From positions 1 through 58,726 of IMG/VR virus record IMGVR_UViG_3300010391_000099: a stretch of 58,726 nucleotides of DNA; one strand, given 5' to 3'. Below, piece after piece: positions 24,601 through 32,900 of this stretch; positions within the stretch are counted from its first letter, which is position 1; the number at the start of each line of letters is the position of its first letter. The notes below the pieces were generated by a model that saw nothing but the letters and a program-made list of their open reading frames with translations, searched no databases and was not told the origin of the DNA. Source of the DNA: a virus. The translations under genes and the position numbers were made by a program.

Positions 24601-27600
24601 AGAAACCAATTCCGAGCCGAAAGGCACGTAACGAAAAGCGGGCATATGTTGGATGAAGTTTTTGATTCCTATGACAAGGCGGTGTCTTGGTTCAAGGGAA
24701 TGAGGGGCGAGGACTTGACTGGCGGCACGAAGTTTTCACAGTACACCCTCCCTGGCCCGAAGGAGAACTACCGGGAGTTGCTGCTTACGCTGCCGGATAA
24801 GACTGAGCGGGTAGGGATAGACCGGAAAGCTCCTGGAAGCGCCTTGCAGATGACAGAGGCGGAGAGGCGTGCCGGAACATTTACCGGCGGTCACTTCGAG
24901 GAGCCGAATGTTCTCGCCCACGTTCGCTTCGACGACCGGATAGACGCGCAGGGCAAGAAGGTTCTCTTCGTCGAGGAGATTCAATCCGACTGGCACCAGA
25001 AGGGCAAGCGGTATGGGTATCAGCGGCCATTGACCGTCGAAGAGCAGCAGCGAGTAGGCGCATTGCGGGAGGAGTACCGCAGCCTGCAAGAACAACGAGA
25101 ACTGGCATTCGGTGGGATTGAGCAACGAGGACTTCCACGCCTGACCGAACTTGAGGAGCAAAGGCTACCTTCGCTTAGAAGGCTTGAAGAGCGCGGACAG
25201 CTTTCAAGGAATGAGCGAATAGAACTAGAAGAGCTTGAACGTCGCCAAGGTGCGGTCAGAACTCTACCACCAGAGCGATATGAACTTCCCGAAGGCTATC
25301 GAGCCATTGAAGCAACTAACAATCCATCTGAGCGCCGCTGGATAGTCACGGAAGAAGGGAGCACGACAGTCCTCAACGCTGGCCCGACAAGAGAAGCGGC
25401 CATCCGAAACACGATTGATGGATTTAGGGAAGCTGGCAGGCTTACCGGCTACGAATCGCTGGTAGCCCAGCGCGTAAATGGTAGACAGTCTGAAATCAAT
25501 CAAGAGCTGAACACGCTCTACAACAAGCCAACTCAAGGTGTACCAGAAGCTCCCTTCGCAAAGACTTGGCACGAGTTGGTTTTGAAGCGGATGCTGCGTT
25601 ACGCCGCCGAGAACGGCTACGACAAGGTAGGCTGGACGACAGGGGAGCAGCAGGCGGCAAGGTACGACCTGAACAAACAGGTGGATGCGATTCAGTGGAA
25701 TCCTAGGTTTGGGTCAGTTCGCGTGTTGCTCAAAGATGGAGCATGGAAATTCATTAAGGATCGCGGCGTAACCGAGTCTAACCTAGCTGATTATGTAGGA
25801 AAAGAACCAGCGCAGAAACTCATCCAAGGCCCATCCGCTGCGGGCGAACGCTATGCCTTTGGGAAGGCAGAAGAAATTGGCGGCTGGAGGGAAATTCGCG
25901 GCGAAGACTTGAAAGTTGGTGGCGAAGCTCTCAAGTCTCTCTACGACCGCATTCTCCCTGAGTTCTTGAATAAGTACGGGAAGAGATGGGGCGCGGAAGT
26001 TAGAACGGCACAGCTAGAAATGCCGTTCACCGGAGAATTGAGGGGAAGGGCAGGGGAGACGGCGATCCAAGCCCTCGAACGCCAGCGCGGAGGAGAGATG
26101 GCCGATGTTCATTCTCTCACCGTCTCTCCTGAGATGAGGCGGTCTGTGCTTGAGGAAGGGCAACCGCTATTTGGGAGTGAGCGCGGCTTCGCTGCTCCTG
26201 AGTTCGTCTTCGGTGAACGTGGAGCCAAGGCACTGACAAAGGCAGGGGAGAAGTTGCGCGGAGAAGAACAACCAGCGCCGCCCGCCGAGAGGCCACTGAC
26301 GCCTGAAGAGCTACGCCGCCAGCGGATTGCCGAGAAGGGGAAACTGCGCGTACTGCCTGCCGAGCCTAGACCGCAAGTGCCTTTCGCGGTAGCGGAAGCG
26401 CCAAGAGCCGCCGCGCCGCGTCCTGCATCCGAAGTTCTGCCGCAAGTTCCTTTCCGTTCGCCTGCTCCAAGCGGCGCTGGTGGAGTGGGTCAGCCGCCGC
26501 GCCCGCCAGCACGAGGACAACTGGATGTAGCCACGCCGAGATTGAAGCAAGTGGAAGCCGCCCGTGAAGCTCGCCCTAGTAGCGCCAGCCGAATCCTAGA
26601 AACGGCTAAGGAGATTCCGACTAACGCCGTTCGGAAGTTCGTCAGTCAATTCGTTGATATTGAGCAGATGGTTCGCGGCGCACAGAAACGCGGGATAAAG
26701 GTCAAACCTGAGCAGAACCCCGCCATCATCAACGACTTGGTATATGGAGGTACGGGCGGACGGTTGGAACTGGCGGCAATGGACTACCGCGCCGTGGTAG
26801 AGCAGGCAACTAAATCCGGCCTGCGCCGTGCTCTGAACAATTACCTTGACCTACGCGGCTATGACCGAGCCATCAGGATCATTGAAGAGCGGATTGCGGA
26901 AGCGGAAAAGGCGGGAGACAAGAATGCCGCCGCAGAGTTGCGAGGGAGAATTGAACGCAACGAAGTAGTCCCCGCCGAGTACACGCGAGAAACCATTGCT
27001 GCCGACCTGAAGGCTATCGAAGCAAAGCTCGGCCCCAAGAACTTTGCCGAGGTGAAACGCTTGGCGGAACAAGTAAACAATCTGAACCGCGCAGCGTGGG
27101 ACATGGCACACAAGGAAGGGTTGATCTCGCAGGCGGTTTATGACCAAGGGCTTCGGCGCGGCAACGACTACATCCCACTCGAACGGATAATGGATGATGT
27201 GGTTGCCGATTCCCAATCCCGCATCCGACAGACACTCTCGCTCAAACAACAGCAAATCCTAAAGCGGCTGGAAGGATCGAAGCGCGTCAACGTAGACCCG
27301 GTGCAGGCTTCTTTGGAACGGCACGCGGAAACCATCCGTGAGGCTGGGAGAAACGAGGCAGCGCGGACACTGATTGAGTTCCGCAAGATTGACCCCGAAG
27401 GCTTTGGAAAGCAAGTCTTCGAGGTCAAGGAAGGCCAAAAGCTGCCGCAAGGAATGGGCACAATAGCCTTCTACGAGGCTGGCACGAAGAAACTGTTTGC
27501 CATGCCTGATTTGTACGCCAACGCAATGAATCTGGCGAACGCGCATGAGCTGACTTTTTCTAGGAATGCCTTGCTGCGGTTAACTCGAAGTGGGTTCAGG

Positions 27601-29274
27601 GTTGGAGCGACAACTGGCAACCTAGCTTTTTCTCTACCCAACGTAATACGCGACATTTCTGAGATGTCAGTATTGTCCAAGGCTGGGGTGAGCAAGCCAC
27701 TCGACCCGCTGCTCATCATTGGGCAGTTTGCAAAGTCGGTCTATGAGGTTGCCTCGAAGTCGGAACGCTATCGAGAGTTTCTGCGTTCACGAGCAGCGTT
27801 CTCCACCTTGCAGAAGAACATTGACCCGGCCCCATTCCTAGCGCGTGGCGAACCGTTGCAAGGCGTAAAGAGGCTCAATCCGCTACGAGTCATTGACGGA
27901 ATCGAATCGTTCAACAACTGGCTGGAAGAAGCGACAAAACTCACGACCTTCAAGCGTGCTCGGCGTATGGGCATGGCAGAAGTGGAGGCGGCATTTGAGA
28001 CTAGACGTTACGGAGGTTCCCCTGACTTTGCCCGTCGCGGCACAGTAAGCGCGGACATCAATCTGGCGGTGATGTTCTTCAACGCTCAGGTGCAAGGAAT
28101 TACCAGAATGGCAAGGATTCTAGGCCAGCCGCGCCGTTTGGCTGGGTTTCTCTCCGTGATGACAGCGGCGGAATTGGCGCTCTACAGTTGGAATCAGCAA
28201 TTCCGCGATGAAGATGGAAACCTAGAGCTTGACCGCGTGCCACGCTGGGAGCGAGACACGCATTGGGTGATTCTCCGTCCAGATACATACCAGACCAGTT
28301 CGGGAAGAATCCGCCACAGGGTTATCAAAATCCGCAAGGGCGATACGATGGAAGTGGTTTCCAATCCTCTAGAAAGAGCGATTGAGGGAGCGTCTGGCGG
28401 GAAAGTAGATATTCCGCAGGTTGCCTTGGATACGATTTCCGGGCTTACACCTGGACAGCCACAACTCAAGCGTGGCGAGATAGGGAGAAGCCTTGGGCGC
28501 GGCGTAATTTCTACCTTGAATCCCATACTCCGAGCGCCGCTGGAGCAGCTTGCAAACCGTGAGATGTTCCGAGACGTGCCGATAGTGCCGCGCAGTCTAG
28601 AGGAAGCCATACCAGGCGAGCAGAAGCGAGAGACCACCAGTCCGGTTGCGGTCGCGGTGGGTAGAAAGATTGGCGTTAGCCCGCTGAGGCTAGAACACGG
28701 CATCAGGTCATTCTTCGCCGGACTTGGGGAACAAGGGCTAAACATTGCCGATGCCGTTTATGGCGACGACAGGCGGCGTTTGCCATTGGAAGGCGACGAA
28801 GAAATTGCGCGGACTAGAGTGCTTGGGCCAATTCTTCGCCGGTTTGTGGGCAGCACAATGGATCAGAAAGAGAAAGACTTGGAGGAAGATTTCTACGACA
28901 GGTACGACCAAGCACGGGAAACGGTGCGAACCTTCAACTTGATGGCCGAGTCGGATGAAGCGCGGGCGGAGGAGTTTCTGTCCGATCCAGAAAGACTTGT
29001 TCTGTACCATTTGAACGGAGAAATTCAGACAGCGGTGCGAGACTTGAGCGACATCCGGGACTTGCAACGCGAAACGGCGCGCAGCGACATGAGCGACGCG
29101 GAGAAAAAGGAAGCGATACGGTTTTTGCACCAGCAGCGGCTTGAAATCCTTCGCGGCACGACTGAGCTTGTAGAAGAGCTTCTTGCAGAGGAGCGCAGCC
29201 GTAATCCACGACAGTCTGAGAATCGGTTCGTACCATTTAGAGCGCCGGAATCTTTGCCGGAGGCGAGGCCGTAG
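21649..29274 (+). CDS. Giant polyvalent internal virion / ejection protein
   Basis: A 2541-aa protein, GTG start at 21649 with AAGGA at 21636-21640. Low-complexity Pro/Glu/Arg linkers separate several domains. Around residues 1030-1310 lies a domain with LPGPKENYRELL, EEIQSDWHQKGK and WHELVLKRMLRYAAENGYD, a set I associate with large polyvalent phage proteins. Around 1990-2230 is an LPD38-like region (NLAFSLPNVIRD, LEEATKLTTFKRARR, ADINLAVMFFNAQVQ) with a hydrophobic helix near 2165. Seven VPFR-type motifs sit in linkers. By position and size it corresponds to the T7 gp15/gp16 complex: carried in the head and pushed into the cell with DNA. No lysozyme motif was found. Confidence 0.75.
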   Translation: MATQENPLIQSLTRAGTKTGNPLIRSLQQVPLEEEKPGIGRFVPDFLRRALESEFVQQGVVEPGQAIIESAASIPQAFLPREEVGPLRRSELAALRGARAIAETALGAFAPLETAAEAIEPAVESLADLNPLQRAAMLANPATAITSEAARVLDPRARGTRNVLESAFAPSAAAATQILSALAGPVEANPELADVPFSTFLTTPGAAQSTIPEVREVSEFVGSLLPFLAVGAGAERIKLPGPRVATPVEAPRPIRGLLPGQVVPPEVRTFIGPSEKPLVTPPPADVSAVRGVPAEVPFRIETRPSRLLTPGEPEISLGVRAAQLPEPRIITPPPIQRRALPPARPTAEEILAGRFQPPPEGALETAAPLTNRQIMERAPIREVIRQQVREAVRTEVRQAVAEELGVPFREAKPVEAATRPELAQEPRTAAIPPTAEAIRTPEALQRPQEAPARPIAEAPAVPFRPELRETTPQERIRTLEAETGELTKRVGQARTTQERTEVEQRIRENEGLLREMRGEEAAAPTAAPQVPFREPAEEAVPKPDRFRDLAPEKRQQLSRAVEEDIVDLEKQLRISGLGEPMGLGEERVRLREDIAEKRALLEELRGNVRELGDEWVSSVRGLKGSRASLAREIVSDKKRATHPLTPTEQDLIQSIGDGFNLGKGKLAKTDPMRRWPLNEAKALNSLIKRGVLKVVEKTDGRRVIEIDAAAADRALGEAIAKEANVGTGSRKAPDFGGAGFLSTAEEVAGLAPLEHPRESGFGREESRGRRGGSGGGPASEIVAEYGGRNQVFTRDAYDAALRSVNEKTGRLNLGADPTVAKDLVTIGGYHFEAGLRTFAQWSQAMVRTVGERVRPLLEQLWSQVRERFGRETPTFYSRAAKTLAQKMPASATAEQVRGILRGQGSGVTAEELKWIGLEDFLAGKEKVSKQEVLEFIRQNDVKIEEVSKGALRRFPLFLESKTKEGKRQWVTNEGDYEYVITQESRNQFRAERHVTKSGHMLDEVFDSYDKAVSWFKGMRGEDLTGGTKFSQYTLPGPKENYRELLLTLPDKTERVGIDRKAPGSALQMTEAERRAGTFTGGHFEEPNVLAHVRFDDRIDAQGKKVLFVEEIQSDWHQKGKRYGYQRPLTVEEQQRVGALREEYRSLQEQRELAFGGIEQRGLPRLTELEEQRLPSLRRLEERGQLSRNERIELEELERRQGAVRTLPPERYELPEGYRAIEATNNPSERRWIVTEEGSTTVLNAGPTREAAIRNTIDGFREAGRLTGYESLVAQRVNGRQSEINQELNTLYNKPTQGVPEAPFAKTWHELVLKRMLRYAAENGYDKVGWTTGEQQAARYDLNKQVDAIQWNPRFGSVRVLLKDGAWKFIKDRGVTESNLADYVGKEPAQKLIQGPSAAGERYAFGKAEEIGGWREIRGEDLKVGGEALKSLYDRILPEFLNKYGKRWGAEVRTAQLEMPFTGELRGRAGETAIQALERQRGGEMADVHSLTVSPEMRRSVLEEGQPLFGSERGFAAPEFVFGERGAKALTKAGEKLRGEEQPAPPAERPLTPEELRRQRIAEKGKLRVLPAEPRPQVPFAVAEAPRAAAPRPASEVLPQVPFRSPAPSGAGGVGQPPRPPARGQLDVATPRLKQVEAAREARPSSASRILETAKEIPTNAVRKFVSQFVDIEQMVRGAQKRGIKVKPEQNPAIINDLVYGGTGGRLELAAMDYRAVVEQATKSGLRRALNNYLDLRGYDRAIRIIEERIAEAEKAGDKNAAAELRGRIERNEVVPAEYTRETIAADLKAIEAKLGPKNFAEVKRLAEQVNNLNRAAWDMAHKEGLISQAVYDQGLRRGNDYIPLERIMDDVVADSQSRIRQTLSLKQQQILKRLEGSKRVNVDPVQASLERHAETIREAGRNEAARTLIEFRKIDPEGFGKQVFEVKEGQKLPQGMGTIAFYEAGTKKLFAMPDLYANAMNLANAHELTFSRNALLRLTRSGFRVGATTGNLAFSLPNVIRDISEMSVLSKAGVSKPLDPLLIIGQFAKSVYEVASKSERYREFLRSRAAFSTLQKNIDPAPFLARGEPLQGVKRLNPLRVIDGIESFNNWLEEATKLTTFKRARRMGMAEVEAAFETRRYGGSPDFARRGTVSADINLAVMFFNAQVQGITRMARILGQPRRLAGFLSVMTAAELALYSWNQQFRDEDGNLELDRVPRWERDTHWVILRPDTYQTSSGRIRHRVIKIRKGDTMEVVSNPLERAIEGASGGKVDIPQVALDTISGLTPGQPQLKRGEIGRSLGRGVISTLNPILRAPLEQLANREMFRDVPIVPRSLEEAIPGEQKRETTSPVAVAVGRKIGVSPLRLEHGIRSFFAGLGEQGLNIADAVYGDDRRRLPLEGDEEIARTRVLGPILRRFVGSTMDQKEKDLEEDFYDRYDQARETVRTFNLMAESDEARAEEFLSDPERLVLYHLNGEIQTAVRDLSDIRDLQRETARSDMSDAEKKEAIRFLHQQRLEILRGTTELVEELLAEERSRNPRQSENRFVPFRAPESLPEARP

Positions 29275-29577
29275 ATGTGCAATATGACTGCACCAAAATT
29301 CTTTCCTCTACCTCTTTCACTGGGGCAGGTTTCCTCACGGTCTCCTATTGTGACGCAGAGCAGGGAAGCGCAGCGGATTGAAGCGCCCGCACAACCACAA
29401 CAACCTCCCAACCCGCCGTTTCCCATTGAACCTCCTGGTGGCCCACCGGGAGGCCCGCCCATCTTCGACCCAGACGACCCGACTGGTGGAGACGGAGACT
29501 TCCCTGGTGGACAACCTCCAGCCCTTGCGCCGGACACTGCTTACGACCCCTTCGTCCGAAGGAGAAGGTCTTTCTAG
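29275..29577 (+). CDS. Met-Cys proline-rich protein (100 aa)
   Basis: ATG 29275 immediately follows the stop of the 2541-aa gene. It begins MCNMTAPKFFPLP, is dominated by Pro, Gly, Gln and Asp (PPGGPPGGPPIFDPDDP) and ends with RRRRSF. It is the fifth protein with the Met-Cys start and closes the ejection module. Probably disordered; function unknown. Confidence 0.55.
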   Translation: MCNMTAPKFFPLPLSLGQVSSRSPIVTQSREAQRIEAPAQPQQPPNPPFPIEPPGGPPGGPPIFDPDDPTGGDGDFPGGQPPALAPDTAYDPFVRRRRSF

Positions 29578-29582
29578 AAAAA

Positions 29583-29972
29583 ATGGGCAAGATAATCCGG
29601 GCAGCGGTTTTGCTGCTGGTACTAGTGGTGTGTCCGCACGCTGAAGCCAGCACTGTGTCGGGAACCTTGAAAGACATCGGCGGCGCGGCCATAACCGGAA
29701 GAAACGGTTTTGTCCGAATGGAGTTGCGTAACTTCGGCGCAGCCATTCCCAAGGTTTCAGGAACCAACATCATCGCCGTCAGAAGCAAGGACTTCTTCCC
29801 CAACGCCAGCGGGAACATCTCAGGTGACATCACTGGCAACGACACCATCACGCCAGCCCAAACTTTCTATCGGGTGTGCTTGTTTTATCAGGGAGTTCTT
29901 TTTCGATGTAATGACTACGACATCAACGGCGCTTCTTTCAACCTAAACACGGCCACTCCGAGGCAACCCTAA
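29583..29972 (+). CDS. Exported single-domain protein, paralogue of fibre N-terminus
   Basis: A 129-aa protein with a Sec signal peptide: MGKIIRAAVLLLVLVV followed by a probable cleavage after HAEA (near residue 22). The mature part aligns over its whole length with residues 20-125 of the fibre, sharing FVR[MF]ELRNF, GNISG, ITGNDTI and FRC.DY. Two Cys residues (near 98 and 108) may form a disulphide in the periplasm. It is thus a free-standing copy of the fibre's first domain. Function unknown; it may cap or compete with the fibre. Confidence 0.7.
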   Translation: MGKIIRAAVLLLVLVVCPHAEASTVSGTLKDIGGAAITGRNGFVRMELRNFGAAIPKVSGTNIIAVRSKDFFPNASGNISGDITGNDTITPAQTFYRVCLFYQGVLFRCNDYDINGASFNLNTATPRQP

Positions 29973-29973
29973 A

Positions 29974-32900
29974 ATGATTCGACGCAGCTTGCAGTTGTTG
30001 TGTCTGCTACTTTTCTCGGCCATCGGGCTATCGGCCACTACGGTCAGCGGAAACCTGAAGAACGCCGGGATCGAAAATGTCACTGACCGCAATACCTTCG
30101 TCCGATTCGAGCTTCGGAACTTTTCCTCCAACATTCCCAGAGTCGCCGCCTCTCACGTCATCGCCGTGGTCATAAAGGATTTTCCACCGGACGCGAACGG
30201 AAACATCTCCGGGTCAATCACTGGCAACGACACCATAATTCCCGCCGGAACTTTTTTCCGTGTCTGCATTTTCAACGCAGGCAGTCAATTCCGTTGCGCC
30301 GACTATCTAATCACGGGATCAACCTTCGACCTCGACACCGCCACGCCCATCACTACTGCGCCCGTACCAGGGCTTCCATCGGTTTACACAACGATTCTGG
30401 AAGAAGGGACGGAACTGGTAGGCCGTTTCAAGCTGAACTTCATCGGTAGTTCAATCACTTGTGCCGACAACCCATCTACTCTGCGAACCGATTGCACCCT
30501 CACCGGCGGCGGCGGAACTCCGGGCGGGGCGGATACACAGATTCAATTCAACGACGCGGGAGCGTTCGGCGGCGATGCCGACTTCACTTGGAACAAGACG
30601 ACCAACGTATTGACTTTGAGCGGCGATTTGGAGATTGCACGAGGTAGTGTTGCTGACAGCATCCGCATTGGTGGAGGCTCATCTTCTACCTTTACAGGAA
30701 ACATTGCGCTGGGAGAAGCTGCCGCCTCGACAGGAGACAACGATTCCATTGCCATCGGTCATACGGCAGTAGCTTCCAACAACGATGCTATCGCCATCGG
30801 GTTCATTACGGCCAGCGGCAACAGCGCCACCGCCATCGGGCGTTCCAACAACGGCGCATCGGGAAATGGTGCGGTAGCCATCGGAACCAGCACCAACGTC
30901 AGTGCGCTAAACTCGATTGGGATAGGCGACACAGCCACCGTCAGCCAGGCTTCAGCGGTTGCTATTGGAGCAGGGGCAGCGGTTACTCAATCCGGCGGGG
31001 CGGATTCCGGTGTAGCCATCGGGCATAGCACCGCCGTTACCAATGTCCAGAACGGAATCGCCATCGGCAACGGTTCTGTAGTCACTCATCAAGCCTCCAT
31101 CGCCCTCAATGGCAGTTCAAGCGCGGCCAACCAGATGACGATTGGCGACACCAGTGGCGCAACTACACGCATCAACTCAATCCGTGTGGGCGCGGCGGAT
31201 TCGACTTTCGGCATCCTCGATTTCGCCAGCCTTGCTACTTCCAGTAAGACCTTCACCTTCGCTAACGCCAGCGGGACTATCTGTACCACAGGGACATTCT
31301 GCTCTGGCACCGGAACCAACCCGTTCTACGGCATACGAATTGTGGATGATGTGGTGTTCACCGACCTACCTTCCGCTGAAACGGATTGCAGCACAAGTGC
31401 CTGCATTGTCCTCGTTCGCCCTAGCGAGGGCGCGGGGACATTCACCCGCCAGAACTGGAACGAGACGGCTGGCTTGCTCGACTTGCGGCAGTTGGGTGGA
31501 CAGTTTACCGGCCTGACTGCCATCAAAGCTCCTTTCGACTTCCAAGCCCGGCGCACCACTGGCACCGCAGCCACACTCGATGTGCAGAGCACGCTCGATG
31601 TGACGATGTACCACGATGCGGGCGGTGAGAACGTCGGCGGCGGGCCGAAAGACCAGTATCAGGGAATCCGGCTCTACAACATCTCGGCAGGCAAGGGTGA
31701 AGACCACGGCTATTGGGGCGAGGTAGTCAAGCTGGGTGAGGGGGACGCCACAGGGATTCTAGCTACCTCCATGCAGGCGGGAAATTGCCTAGAAGGCGGT
31801 GGGGAATGTGCGACAGGTGGACGCTTCACTTCTCGGCAAGGGACGAGTACGGAAGTGATGACCGCCACCGTGTCAAGCTACACGGGCGGGTCGCGCACTA
31901 TCGCCTACTCCAGCCCGGTCAATGAATCGGCGCGAGGAGAAGGCCGCTACATCACCAACACCAACGCGGCTAAGATTTACTCAACTGGCACCATTTCCAG
32001 CGTGAGCACTACTACTCCGGCAACTGTGACCGGTTCGGGCACGCTTTGGGCAACCCAATTCGGGGCCGGGGCGCACACTGACCTCTGCTTCTCGCAGGCC
32101 GATGATGATGCGGCTGGCTTTAAGTTTGTCGTTCCTATTCGCTCGATAACCTCTGAGACCGTGCTGGTGCTGGACTTCGACCCGATGGCGCTGGACAGGA
32201 ATTGGCCTGGAGATGTCAACGGCTCTACGGTCTACCGGATTTACAAGTGCGCGCAGGTAGAAACCATTAATTACGCGGGCGGGTCTTTCACGCATAGTTC
32301 GGGCGGCACGACCGATTGGGTTGCTACCGACACTTTGGAAGTTCCGCTGGGCTGGGCGTGGTTCGGTTCGGCAGGAACTTTCATAGTACAGAACGACCTT
32401 CCTAGTTTCGAGGCCAAGGGGATCGTAATTACCAACACTACCAGCGATGAACCGATGCGGTCTGTCGCATCTATTGGGGGCAAAGCCTATCTCGGCCTTC
32501 TGTTCGGGAACACCTGGTCGTGCTATGCAGGGAACACCAACTGCTCTCAGGGTTCAACGACTGGAATCTACTATGCCAACCCGCCCACACTCGGCACGGT
32601 CTACGCTTCCTCAGCAGCGGGCAACAACATTTTCTTCCGGCTGGTGGACACAACCGGCGGAGTTACGGGCAACTTCGATGCCTATTACAACACTAGCGGC
32701 GACTCGCTCAACTTCGAGCACAGCACGTCTCTCACAACTCCGATTGTGTTGCAGCCCAGCACTGGCGGTTTAACCACCAACATCCACACCATCCGCAACC
32801 AGGATGCTTTGCGGCTGGGGGAATTGACTGCAAATGGCTCTCAGTTTGTGGCGCACCGTGCAGCAGCGGCGATCACCACCAGCCCGACCTACACTTGGCC

